Assembly: GCF_001682865.1 (NCBI RefSeq)
Contig: NZ_MAQX01000034.1
Location: 1-35,822, forward strand
Reading direction: 5' to 3'
Origin: Bacillus sp. FJAT-26390
GTDB taxonomy: Bacteria; Bacillota; Bacilli; Paenibacillales; Paenibacillaceae
DNA: 35,822 nt
In this document: positions 22,254 to 31,424 of the stretch, in pieces
Layout of the letters: each line of letters starts with the position of its first letter
How positions within the stretch are numbered: the first letter of the stretch is position 1
Notes under the pieces: generated by a model
Told to the model about the DNA's origin: nothing
The model's input: the letters and a program-made list of their open reading frames with translations, nothing else
The model's database searches: none
Program-made: the position numbers and the translations under genes

Positions 22254-25200
22254 TCAGGGTTTAAGCATAACATCCAGATAATCAATCTCCGCGTAATTAG
22301 CGCCTTTGGTAAACCGAATTTTATTATGTCCGGCCGTTAAGGTTTTCTCGATTGCAGTCGTTCCCCAGTTTCCCCAGTCAGAATAAGCAATATCGACCAC
22401 TTGACTCGTTCCTCCATTGACAGTCATGTTGTACGTTGAAGTCGCGTGAGGATCGCTAGTTCCGTTAGCCGTTCTTGCCAACAGGATATAGGAACCTGCC
22501 GAAGCGACGGTAACATCGAATTCGATATAACTGTTCGCATTATCGATGTATCCAACCTTTTTGCGGCCTGAGGCCGTCTCGTCCTGAACTCTCTTTGCCC
22601 CGTTCGCAAGCTTCGCCTCCTCGGCTTCATATCTCTTCCTTTCGGGCTCTCCGGACGGTGCCCGGATCGGAAAGTTCGGCGAGACCGGAACGCTGAGGTT
22701 AGGCGTATTGTCGGCATTCCACGTAAATGGCTGCGCCCTTACATTCCGTGTCCAGCCTGCTCCTGAAAATCTAGCAGCATGATAGATTAGCCAATCCTCC
22801 GTGCCGTCAGGCGATTTGGTGAAGCTATTGTGCCCCGGTCCGTAGATGCCGCTTCCACTGCTGAAAATCGATGCGTTCTTCTTCGTCCAGGAAGCTGCCG
22901 ACAATAAATTAGAGGTGTTGCTTGCCGTTAGCAGTCCCAAGTTATAATTATCACTCCAACTGCCATACGCCGAGTATACCAGATTAACCTTATTGCCTTT
23001 GACGATAGGCTGCGGCGCTTCATTTACATCAGGTGCAAGAGGATCTGGTGTAATCTCCCAATCGTAAGTAGCCGATGAAATTAGCGTCTTTGCGCTGGAC
23101 AGCGTATACGGATTGCTCATCGATGCCACATAGAGGTTCTGACGATAGATATACGGAGAATCCCATCCGGACCAGAACCAATACAACTGTCCTGCAACAT
23201 TCAACACGGTCCCATCGATTGCCCACAAATCGGTCGCATCGGTTATTTTCCCTTTATCGGTAAAAGTTCCTTGGAACGGATCGGCGTTTGTATTTTCCAA
23301 TACAAACATGCGATGGTTATAACCATCCGTATCACCGCATGTCGTGGCCGAATAATAGGCATACCAGGCATTGTTCAGAAAATGAATCTCCGGTGCCCAG
23401 ATAGCTTGACAGTTAGCCGCATTGGGGTTGTTGGTCGGCGGGGTCCAGATGACCTTCTTCTCGCCGGATTCAATACCGGACATGGTCTTGGATCTCCAGA
23501 TCGTCACATTGTTTCCCGTCGTCCGGGTGTAATAATAGTAACCGTCGGTATGTTTGTACATCCATGCGTCAGCGCCATCCTGAGAGATGACGTTATGGAA
23601 ATCGGATCGGGCAAGCAACGGCGAACGCACCTCTACCTCGGATAGTTCCACAAGGCCACTCTGACCGCCTCCTGGAAATTTTAACCGCAAATACCTTCCC
23701 GAAGCGTTTAAGGTGTACGAGTACTTCGATGAATCGTAGTTCAGACCCTCGACAGGTACATTATTCGCGCTCAGTGCGTTAGTCCAGGTATTCTTGTCAT
23801 TACTAACCTCAAAGGTGATGTTGGCCGGCACGGTATAGGAGGTGCCATAAGGATACTCCCGGAAGTATAAAGCCACATCCTGTATGGACGTTATTTTTCC
23901 CAAATCAACCTCCCACCATGAGTTTACCGCTCCTGCGGCGGTTGATGCCCATGCATTCTCCGCCGTTCTGCGGGAGTGCGTACCGTCGTTTGCCTTAGCG
24001 GCCGGATACATCGTCGAATACGAAGATGAAGCCGTCGCTTTTCTCTTATAGGCGGCATTTAGCGTCTGGCGCTGATGCTGAGGAAGACTGCGGTTGAAGA
24101 TCCCGACCTCCGACAATTGCACTAGCGTATCCTGGCCGCCGTCCTCAAACAGCAATCGGACATATCTTCCTTTGCCGTTTACGGAATAGGAATACGTAGC
24201 GGACCCATAGGGCTGACCAGTCGCAGGAACGTTAGCCGATCTTGCGATCAGTGTCGTCCAATTCGTATTATCGTCGCTTGTTTGAATAGTAATCGTCTTG
24301 GGCACCATATAGGCCGTATCTGCGATAAATTCCCTAAATTTTACCTCGATGGTTTTAAATTTTTCCTGCTGTCCCAAATCAACTTTCCACCAACTGTTCA
24401 GGTTCGTACCCGAGGTGCTTGACCACGCATTGTTCGGATTAGCGGTTCCATGGCTATTCAAACCGTCGTTTGCCTTGCCTGCAGCGTAGGTACTATCAAT
24501 TACAGAAGATGCGGAAGCCGTCTTTCCGATCGCTAGATTAACGGATGCTGCTACCGCTTTTTCTTGAGCGATTTCAACCTCCGAAAGCTCGATTAGCGAG
24601 TTTTGCCCACCTGTAGGAAACTTCAGTTGCACGTATCTAGCCTCTCCTTGGAAAGGATAGAAGTACACTTCGGAAGCATAGGTTGAATTTTCCAGAGGAA
24701 CGTTCGTCGATTGATTCACGACCGTTGTCCAGTTGACATTGTCGTTGCTTATTTGCACGGTTACCGAGTTCGGGACCATGTATGCTTTTTCTTCAAATTC
24801 ACGATACTTGATGCGAACGCCTTCCATCTTCTGCTTTTTTCCTAGGTCCAGCCTCCACCAGGAGTTAAGCGTAGCGCCGCTTGCGGTAGCCCAAGCATTC
24901 TCCACGGTGTCATTGCTGTTAATACCGTCCACGGCTTTATTGGCAGCATAGTCAGCGCTGTACTGCGATGACGAAGTAGCGGTTTTCTTGAATCCCGGAT
25001 TGGATACGATCGTGTCCCAATATTTTTTGGCACGCTCAAACTCTGTCGCATCGTTCTTGTAGGCATCGGGATTCCACATCCAGTTTGCCATCGATATGGC
25101 ATAGATTTTGTGCGGAGTTGTCGGTCGGAAAATATTTTCCAAGACGCCTTCGGAAGTATTTCGCGGCATATCGTTCCATACGTAACCGCCCGGCAATGTT

Positions 25201-26549
25201 AAAGATTGAGCAGGCGGAACTAGTGTTTTCGTTTTAAACGGAACTCTTGAATCTGTAAAGTAATAGTTGTCTATCTCCCATTTCGGTACGTCCTTATCGT
25301 TAAAATTCAATCTTGTATCCGCCAGTTCGTAGTCATTGTGCCAATAGAACGGCAGTTTATAAGGATTGTTCGTAGAATTTCTCCAAGTGGATACGTGGGC
25401 AGGCGTTACCTCCGTCGAGAAGACATCATACCCTGTCCAAGTAGCCCCGATCTCCGGGATCAGTCCGTTCGTAAAAGTATTCAAGTAAGTGCTGATATCG
25501 GACTCCGCAAGATGATATTTCTCCGGTGTCGTCAGCAAGTAGAACCCTTCCTGACTTGACAAACTTTTTTGTACTTTATTGGCCAAATCCCGATGTTTCG
25601 CCGGATCCGGATAGGCCTGATCGTCAAAGGCCAGCATAATTTTGGAAGCGCCTTCATCTAGTGATAATTTAAACAAATCGATCAGCTTGCTATACTCCGC
25701 ATCAGTCGGCAACCCTCCCGAATAACCGGGATTGACCCCCTGCATAAACTGGATGATCCCTTTATCCCTTTCATAATTGCTAAACTCCTTTACCGCATTC
25801 ACGTAATCCGAAGTAGGATTTCTCCATCCAGTCTCTAACAGATGGGAGTAGCATAAGTTGAACACGTTAATCTTCAGCAGAGGAAGCATATGCATCCAGT
25901 CTCTAGCGTCGGAATACGAAAATTCTCCTTCATTATTAACATGATATTTTGTGTAAATGTCCTTGATGATCCGCATATCCATATCCGGATAGTCGCGAAC
26001 CGATACGACCCGCAGCCTGGTTAGGGAACCGCTCGAATCTACCATTTGGGCAAGGCTGGTCGAACCGTAATAGGCTCCGATAGCCTCGTAACCGGTTACT
26101 AACACAATATGCCGATTGCCGACCAACGCCCGCTCGATTGCATACCCCTCCTTATGATCGGGAACATCAATGGAGTAGCTGCCGTTAACGGTATTGGTAT
26201 TCGCCGTTCCGATGGCAATGACCACCGAATAGGCTGAATTGGATTGATCGTCGTAGAGTATCGGAATTTGCTGCCCGTTCTTGCGGGCAATGACTCTTTG
26301 CAGCAAATTTGCGCCCTCCTCCTCCGCCGGTGAAGCATCTCTTCCGATTACGATTGCCGCTTTATAGGAAGTACCGTCATGCAGCGTCAAAAACTCTTCC
26401 GTATAGCTAACCTGCTGAGGAGTTGGTACGATCTTGTCGATATCCCCAATCGTCGCACTGGCGCGTTCAAACGGGCCGATGAGAAATCCGGTTGTCGCAA
26501 GAGCTAGAACCATCACTATTTTTGACAGATACACTAGATAACGTTTCAT
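22254..26549 (-). CDS. Secreted multidomain glycosidase: GH84-like, three CBM32, GH43, CBM6/35
   Basis: 1431 residues. Signal peptide 1-32 (cleavage after RASA). Residues 35-185 resemble the GH20b-type fold that precedes GH84/GH20 catalytic domains. Residues 190-500 look like a GH84 N-acetylglucosaminidase/hyaluronidase barrel, with the Asp pair 309-310 in IMLAFDDQAYPD and the NPGYSGG loop. Three discoidin (F5/8C, CBM32) modules start near 521, 670 and 830, each with an NSWW motif. A GH43 five-blade domain spans about 978-1303 (GADAWMYKHTDGYYY, WAIDGTVL, NEAPQPIVKG). A CBM6/35 module closes it (YEAEEAKLANGA to AEIDYLDVMLKP). AAGGAGG precedes the ATG. Last gene of the operon. Confidence 0.85.
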   Translation of the reverse strand: MKRYLVYLSKIVMVLALATTGFLIGPFERASATIGDIDKIVPTPQQVSYTEEFLTLHDGTSYKAAIVIGRDASPAEEEGANLLQRVIARKNGQQIPILYDDQSNSAYSVVIAIGTANTNTVNGSYSIDVPDHKEGYAIERALVGNRHIVLVTGYEAIGAYYGSTSLAQMVDSSGSLTRLRVVSVRDYPDMDMRIIKDIYTKYHVNNEGEFSYSDARDWMHMLPLLKINVFNLCYSHLLETGWRNPTSDYVNAVKEFSNYERDKGIIQFMQGVNPGYSGGLPTDAEYSKLIDLFKLSLDEGASKIMLAFDDQAYPDPAKHRDLANKVQKSLSSQEGFYLLTTPEKYHLAESDISTYLNTFTNGLIPEIGATWTGYDVFSTEVTPAHVSTWRNSTNNPYKLPFYWHNDYELADTRLNFNDKDVPKWEIDNYYFTDSRVPFKTKTLVPPAQSLTLPGGYVWNDMPRNTSEGVLENIFRPTTPHKIYAISMANWMWNPDAYKNDATEFERAKKYWDTIVSNPGFKKTATSSSQYSADYAANKAVDGINSNDTVENAWATASGATLNSWWRLDLGKKQKMEGVRIKYREFEEKAYMVPNSVTVQISNDNVNWTTVVNQSTNVPLENSTYASEVYFYPFQGEARYVQLKFPTGGQNSLIELSEVEIAQEKAVAASVNLAIGKTASASSVIDSTYAAGKANDGLNSHGTANPNNAWSSTSGTNLNSWWKVDLGQQEKFKTIEVKFREFIADTAYMVPKTITIQTSDDNTNWTTLIARSANVPATGQPYGSATYSYSVNGKGRYVRLLFEDGGQDTLVQLSEVGIFNRSLPQHQRQTLNAAYKRKATASSSYSTMYPAAKANDGTHSRRTAENAWASTAAGAVNSWWEVDLGKITSIQDVALYFREYPYGTSYTVPANITFEVSNDKNTWTNALSANNVPVEGLNYDSSKYSYTLNASGRYLRLKFPGGGQSGLVELSEVEVRSPLLARSDFHNVISQDGADAWMYKHTDGYYYYTRTTGNNVTIWRSKTMSGIESGEKKVIWTPPTNNPNAANCQAIWAPEIHFLNNAWYAYYSATTCGDTDGYNHRMFVLENTNADPFQGTFTDKGKITDATDLWAIDGTVLNVAGQLYWFWSGWDSPYIYRQNLYVASMSNPYTLSSAKTLISSATYDWEITPDPLAPDVNEAPQPIVKGNKVNLVYSAYGSWSDNYNLGLLTASNTSNLLSAASWTKKNASIFSSGSGIYGPGHNSFTKSPDGTEDWLIYHAARFSGAGWTRNVRAQPFTWNADNTPNLSVPVSPNFPIRAPSGEPERKRYEAEEAKLANGAKRVQDETASGRKKVGYIDNANSYIEFDVTVASAGSYILLARTANGTSDPHATSTYNMTVNGGTSQVVDIAYSDWGNWGTTAIEKTLTAGHNKIRFTKGANYAEIDYLDVMLKP

Positions 26550-26564
26550 TTAATAGCCTCCTTA

Positions 26565-27431
26565 TTATTCTTTTAGCGATCCCAGCATTGCGCCTTTGAC
26601 AAAATATCTTTGCAGGAACGGGTAGACGACCAGAATCGGCACCGTGGCAAAAATAATAATGCCTGCGCTCATCATTTCCGGTGTAACAGGCATATTTAGT
26701 TCGAACTGCACTTCCCCCATGAAGTTGTTCAGCCCTTTCTTAGCGACCAGGTTTTGCAGCAGCACCTGCAAAGGATAAAGCGTCTTGTCCCTAATGAAAA
26801 CAAGTGCGGAAAAGTAAGTGTTCCATTGATAAACGGCATGGAAGAGACCGATGGTGGCAATAACAGCCGTAGATAAGGGGAGCACGATACGGAAATAGAT
26901 GCCCGCCTCGCTGCAGCCGTCCATCTTCGCCGCATCGAACAGCTCTCCGGAAACATTCCGGAAAAAGGTTCGCATAATGATCACATAAAAGGCGCTTGTT
27001 GCTCCCGGTATCATCAATGACCAGAGCGTATCTAGCATATGGAGAGATTTGACAAGCAGAAAACCCGGTATAAGTGGTGCGGGTAAAATAAAAGTAAGTA
27101 CAATGAGCCGCATAATCCACGTTCGACCTGGCATGGTCGTTCTAGAGAGCGCGAAAGCAATCATGGACGTGAGAGCCAGTGTAATTAACGTGCCGACAAT
27201 GGTAATGTAGACACTGACTCCCATCGCCCTCCACATTTCATCCATCGAAATTATTTTTTTGTAAACGGCAAACTGCAGTCCTTTTGGCCAGAAATAGACT
27301 AGCTTAGCCTGCGCATACAGCGGAGAGCTTAGAGAAACCGACAGGATGTGAATTAAGGGAGCCAACATGATTAAGCTTAGAGCTGTCAAAATGGTGATCA
27401 AAAATGCCTGGAAAGCAATAGGTTTACGCAC
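26565..27431 (-). CDS. Sugar ABC transporter permease, LplC type
   Basis: 288 residues from the GTG at 27429-27431, chosen because GGAGG lies 7 bases upstream and this avoids overlap with the preceding gene. Six hydrophobic segments and the cytoplasmic EAA loop (FDAAKMDGCSEAGIYFRIVL) place it in the CUT1 carbohydrate-uptake permeases. Its C-terminus (VYPFLQRYFVKGAMLGSLKE) is typical of the LplC/YtcP branch. It pairs with the LplB-type permease immediately before it. The shared ATPase is not in the window, as is normal for this branch (MsmX-type ATPase elsewhere). Confidence 0.85.
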   Translation of the reverse strand: MRKPIAFQAFLITILTALSLIMLAPLIHILSVSLSSPLYAQAKLVYFWPKGLQFAVYKKIISMDEMWRAMGVSVYITIVGTLITLALTSMIAFALSRTTMPGRTWIMRLIVLTFILPAPLIPGFLLVKSLHMLDTLWSLMIPGATSAFYVIIMRTFFRNVSGELFDAAKMDGCSEAGIYFRIVLPLSTAVIATIGLFHAVYQWNTYFSALVFIRDKTLYPLQVLLQNLVAKKGLNNFMGEVQFELNMPVTPEMMSAGIIIFATVPILVVYPFLQRYFVKGAMLGSLKE

Positions 27432-27447
27432 GACTCCACCTCCTATG

Positions 27448-28347
27448 TTAGTAAAGGCTCTCTCCGGTTGTTTTACGACTGATCGCATTCAGCCCGAATA
27501 CAAGTACAATCCCCACCACGGCTTTAAACAAGGCAATTGCCGTCGTATAGCTGTACTGGCCGCCTACCAAACCGAAAGTATATACATACGTATCGAACAC
27601 CTCTCCCACATCCCTAACTAGCGGATTCAGGAAAATCAGCACCTGCTCTACATTCGCGTCCAGAATATGTCCAACCGAGAGAAGCAGCACGACAACCATC
27701 GTCGGCATCAATAAGGGCAGTGTAATACTCCACATTTGTCTCCATCTGCTGGCGCCGTCAACCATGGCAGCTTCGTAGAAATTCGGATTAATTCCGGATA
27801 GTGCCGCCAGATAGAGAATAGTGCCCCATCCAACCTCTTTCCAGATCCCAGTGGATATCAGTACAGCTATAAAAGTGTTTCCTTGCGTTACATAGTCAAT
27901 CTTTTCTATACCCATTTGACTAGCTATTGTATTAATAATGCCTTCGAATGATAGTAGATTAATGAAGATTGATCCGACGATAACCCATGACAAGAAGTGA
28001 GGCATGTAGACAACGGTTTGTACGATTCTCTTGAACGCCATCGATTTCAGTTCATTCAGCAGCAACGCTAAAATGATTGGTGCAGGGAAGCCGAACAACA
28101 GCGAATAGAAGCCGAGCTTCGCCGAGTTGCGAAACACTTCATAAAAATCTTCGAAACCGAACATCCGCTTGAATTGAGCAAAGCCAACCCACGGGCTGTG
28201 TAAAATTCCTTTGAAGATGTTATAGTCCTGAAAGGCAATGACATTGCCAAGCAGTGGAACGTATTTGAATATTAAAAAATAGAGCAATCCAGGCAAAGCG
28301 AACAAGATGAGAATCCATTTGTCGCGTAAAACTAACCGCTTATTCAT
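27448..28347 (-). CDS. Sugar ABC transporter permease, LplB type
   Basis: 299 residues starting MNKRLVLRDKWILILFALPG. A longer open frame upstream overlaps the previous gene and has no support. Features are KYVPLLGNVIAFQDYNIFKG near the N-terminus and the EAA loop EAAMVDGASRWRQMWSITLP, both diagnostic of the LplB/YteP permeases, which work with a solute-binding lipoprotein and LplC for oligosaccharide uptake. It is followed 16 bases later by the LplC gene. Ends AISRKTTGESLY. Confidence 0.88.
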   Translation of the reverse strand: MNKRLVLRDKWILILFALPGLLYFLIFKYVPLLGNVIAFQDYNIFKGILHSPWVGFAQFKRMFGFEDFYEVFRNSAKLGFYSLLFGFPAPIILALLLNELKSMAFKRIVQTVVYMPHFLSWVIVGSIFINLLSFEGIINTIASQMGIEKIDYVTQGNTFIAVLISTGIWKEVGWGTILYLAALSGINPNFYEAAMVDGASRWRQMWSITLPLLMPTMVVVLLLSVGHILDANVEQVLIFLNPLVRDVGEVFDTYVYTFGLVGGQYSYTTAIALFKAVVGIVLVFGLNAISRKTTGESLY

Positions 28348-28415
28348 AACATCACCTGCCGATTCTTGTGGATGGCCAACCTGCTTTTTCAGCTTTACTG
28401 ATCGTTCGCGAACCA

Positions 28416-28440
28416 CGCTGCATGCATGAGGCATGCAGCG
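28416..28440 (-). promoter_or_regulatory. Perfect 10-bp hairpin between the binding-protein and permease genes
   Basis: CGCTGCATGC pairs with GCATGCAGCG around a 5-base loop, with no T-run after it. It lies 17 bases after the solute-binding protein stop. Such hairpins commonly protect the 3' end of the binding-protein message and allow it to be more abundant than the permeases. Confidence 0.6.
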
Positions 28441-28456
28441 CAATCCACGATTGTCG

Positions 28457-30064
28457 TTATTTATGGAACGCATTATACCATTGCGTTGCTTCATCAATTG
28501 CTTTATCTCCGCCGCGTTTATTCCAGTCCGCAACAAATTTGTCAAAGGCATCGATCGGTTGACTTCCCGTCATGATCTTGGAGAACATCTCGACGAACAT
28601 CGTTCCCCAAGTCGATATTTCCGGGTTGTTCTGGAAGGTGACAAGCGGCGGCATATACAGACTATCATGCGGCATTGCAATATCCGCCGAGAGCTTATAG
28701 CCTGCAATGATCTTTTCCGATTCTGGCAGTGTTTTTAATACCAGATCGTTGTTGAACCCGATCTCACGGGGATTGATAGACAATTGGAACATTTGGAACG
28801 CATTTTTGTCCGCGTTCACGGGAGCCGAAACATCATATTTGAGTTCTCCGCTTTCTTCGGAATAATTAGAGCCTTCAATCCCATAGGCGAAGAACTTATC
28901 CGCTTCCGGTGCACTCCATGCCCAATCGAGATATTTAATGATTTCTTCGGGATTTTTTACCGTTTCTGGAATTACCCACACGAAATAAATGCCGTCGGAC
29001 TCGGGTCCCAAACCTCTTTCCCCTCTAGGTCCCGCTGGTGGAGCGACCATCGAGATCTTGACCTTGTCCGGCTCGTTGACGAATTTCTTAGGCGCATTGG
29101 TTGCACTGAAGTCAGGTGTGTATTGATAGACAGCGGCAGCAAAGCTTCCCGACTTGCCGTTATAGATATCGGCGCGGAAATCGGCCTCCTTCTTCGTGAA
29201 CAAATCACGATTGACATACCCTTTCTCATATAGCATCCGATAAAATGCGATTGCTTCCTTCATCTTCGGGCTGATCATATCAGGAATCAGCTTGCCATCC
29301 TGCAAGTGCCAAGTTCCGGGATCAACGCCGAACGATCCGAAGAACATCGAGCTCCAACCTACTCCTTCAAACATCGTATAGCCGTATTCGTCGTCTGGAT
29401 CACCATTTCCGTTCACATCCTGGACCTTAACCTGCTCGAAATAGTTAAGCCACTCGTCAATCGTTTCCGGCTGCTTCAAGTTCAGCTTGTCGAGCCAATC
29501 CTGGCGGATAAAACCAATTCTGTCGTTTGCCGTTCCGACAAGAACTGGAATGCCGTAAATTTTCCCGTCCTTTTGAACACGTGGACTGTTCCATGCGGTT
29601 TCGGGAATGCGTTTTTTGAGGTTTGGACCGTACTGATCAATCAAGGAACCTAATTCTTTGAAGATACCCTGTTCAACCGCATCCTTGTGAATGGTGGAAT
29701 CGATACTGGGCGTCCGGACCAGATCAGCCAATTCCCCAGAAACAAAACGCAGAGAGAGCTGTTGATCGTAGTCGGAATGTCCGAGAAAATCAAAACTGAG
29801 ATTATAACCCGATAACTTGTTTAACTCTTTGATATAGGGATCGTCTGCTTTTACAGTTTTGGCATACTCCGCTTCTGCATGGGAAAGAAGTACCTTAATG
29901 GATTTATTGCCCGAATTCGGGCTTTTGGTACCGCTTTCATTATTGCTTTCAGTGCTTTCTTTCCCTTCACTATTCGGACTGAGCTCGTTTCCTTTGTTCC
30001 CCTTACTAGAACACGCGGAAAGAATGAGTGCGAATGCGATGACGATAACCCAAATTTTCTTCAT
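28457..30064 (-). CDS. Extracellular solute-binding lipoprotein of the sugar ABC transporter
   Basis: 535 residues. It has a lipoprotein signal with lipobox LSAC (residues about 15-18) followed by a Ser/Asn/Gly-rich linker. The mature part has the cluster B / family 1 sugar-binder layout of LplA-type proteins (ADLVRTPSIDSTIHKDAVEQ, GIPVLVGTANDRIGFIRQDW, DVNGNGDPDDEYGYTMFEG). The calcium-like DVNGNGDPDDEY loop is usual in the Paenibacillus LplA group. It should present an oligosaccharide to the LplB/LplC permease. It is the first transporter gene, 150 bases after the aminotransferase stop, with GAGAGGGG before the ATG. Confidence 0.88.
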   Translation of the reverse strand: MKKIWVIVIAFALILSACSSKGNKGNELSPNSEGKESTESNNESGTKSPNSGNKSIKVLLSHAEAEYAKTVKADDPYIKELNKLSGYNLSFDFLGHSDYDQQLSLRFVSGELADLVRTPSIDSTIHKDAVEQGIFKELGSLIDQYGPNLKKRIPETAWNSPRVQKDGKIYGIPVLVGTANDRIGFIRQDWLDKLNLKQPETIDEWLNYFEQVKVQDVNGNGDPDDEYGYTMFEGVGWSSMFFGSFGVDPGTWHLQDGKLIPDMISPKMKEAIAFYRMLYEKGYVNRDLFTKKEADFRADIYNGKSGSFAAAVYQYTPDFSATNAPKKFVNEPDKVKISMVAPPAGPRGERGLGPESDGIYFVWVIPETVKNPEEIIKYLDWAWSAPEADKFFAYGIEGSNYSEESGELKYDVSAPVNADKNAFQMFQLSINPREIGFNNDLVLKTLPESEKIIAGYKLSADIAMPHDSLYMPPLVTFQNNPEISTWGTMFVEMFSKIMTGSQPIDAFDKFVADWNKRGGDKAIDEATQWYNAFHK

Positions 30065-30214
30065 TTAGTGATACCCCTCTCGTCTAGTGTGGTTCATCAT
30101 TTATGTTTGCAAGGCGGTCAATTGCCTGAGGTCGCGATCCTGCAAGGCATTTTGCCATCCTCTGAAACTAGACCGTATACTGCGAAGCCAGCACTCACTT
30201 ATAATTCTACTGCC

Positions 30215-31411
30215 CTATAAGTAGGATTGGATAACTTTGTTGATACCATTCGCAATATCTTCCATATCTCTCTCGGATCCAAGAAGAACGTTCTGGTGTA
30301 ACCAGAGCAATTCAAGTTCGGAAGCTTTTTCTGCCACCGGACAGCTGTTAGTCCTAACTTCTCCAACCAGCTTGTGGATTCGATCGATAATGGCGGAATT
30401 CTTGTTAAGTGGGACGTAACCTGCCGTAGCCGGTATCCCCTCTGCATTCAACTTACGGATAAAATCTTCTTTAACAATTCGGTCTGTAATGTCTCTATCC
30501 AGCTTGAACATATAAAGATGGTTCGCATGCTTCGTAATCCTGCTATCATACTTCACGGGCTGGATTCCTTCCATTTGTTGCAAGAGACCGTCCAAATGAT
30601 TTGCGCTGCGCTGGCGAATTTCCATCTGTTCTTCCACTCTGCTCAACTGGGCAAGCGCTAGCGCAGCTTGCACCTCACTGAACCTGAAGTTCCAGCCAAT
30701 GCGCTCGTGCTGATACCATCTTCCGTTGCGAACACGACCGCAGTTATGAATTGACCAGACATGATCGGCTAATTCCTCATCGTTGCTTACAATGACTCCG
30801 CCCTCACCGCTATTGAGATTTTTACTGGATTGGAGACTGAAGGTACCCAAATCACCTAGAGCGCCTACCCCTTGGTCTTCCCATTTGGCGCCTACTGCCT
30901 GCGCGGCATCTTCAATTAAAGCTAGTTTATTTGTCATCGCAATTTGCTGCAAGCGTGTCATGTTGGCTGGAGCACCGGCAATATGCACTGCGATAATCGC
31001 CTTGGTAGCTGGAGTGATCGCTGCTTCTACTTTGTCCGGATCGATCAGCATGGACTCATCTACATCCACAAATACTGGAATAGCGCCAATCAATAATGCT
31101 GCCGTAGCGGTAGCAATGAACGTATAGGGGGGCATGATAACCTCATCGCCGGCATCTACACCTGCAGCCAGTAAAGCAATGCTTATGGCAATTGTGCCAT
31201 TATTGACTGTTATGGCGTATTTCGCATCCTGCAGACGGGCAAATTTTTCCTCGAATAATTTGATTTTATCTGGATCCACACCTCCCCAGTTCCCCGATCT
31301 GACGGCCTCCAACATAAGCTTTTCTTCCAGGTCTCCGAATATCGGCCACTTGGGAAATGGGTGCGTTCTTATCGGACTTCCACCATCTACTGCTAATTTT
31401 AACTTCTGCAT
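30215..31411 (-). CDS. DegT/DnrJ/EryC1/StrS family PLP aminotransferase
   Basis: 398 residues from the ATG at 31409-31411 (AGGAGG 9 bases upstream; an earlier ATG overlaps the preceding gene). It shows AITVNNGTIAISIALLAAGV, PPYTFIATATAALLIGAIPV, ALIEDAAQAVGAKW (Asp168 for the pyridine ring) and SLQSSKNLNSGEGG with the PLP lysine at 197. Members transfer an amino group from Glu or Gln to keto-sugars or keto-inositols. In company with a Gfo/Idh dehydrogenase this suggests production or interconversion of an aminosugar or amino-cyclitol. The exact substrate is not predictable. Confidence 0.88.
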   Translation of the reverse strand: MQKLKLAVDGGSPIRTHPFPKWPIFGDLEEKLMLEAVRSGNWGGVDPDKIKLFEEKFARLQDAKYAITVNNGTIAISIALLAAGVDAGDEVIMPPYTFIATATAALLIGAIPVFVDVDESMLIDPDKVEAAITPATKAIIAVHIAGAPANMTRLQQIAMTNKLALIEDAAQAVGAKWEDQGVGALGDLGTFSLQSSKNLNSGEGGVIVSNDEELADHVWSIHNCGRVRNGRWYQHERIGWNFRFSEVQAALALAQLSRVEEQMEIRQRSANHLDGLLQQMEGIQPVKYDSRITKHANHLYMFKLDRDITDRIVKEDFIRKLNAEGIPATAGYVPLNKNSAIIDRIHKLVGEVRTNSCPVAEKASELELLWLHQNVLLGSERDMEDIANGINKVIQSYL

Positions 31412-31424
31412 GCTGTTATTCCTC

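Noticed and set aside
22424..26338. Several open frames of 60-124 codons on both strands within the giant hydrolase gene
   Set aside because: They are shadows of a clearly coding 1431-residue frame; none has family features or ribosome sites.
28347..28551. N-terminal extension of the LplB-type permease
   Set aside because: The extra 68 codons overlap the solute-binding protein gene and carry no transporter sequence; family alignment starts near MNKRLVL.
30065..30214. Imperfect TGCCT/AGGCA stem between the aminotransferase and binding-protein genes as a terminator
   Set aside because: Only five paired bases, long loop and no T-run; operon continuity seems more likely.
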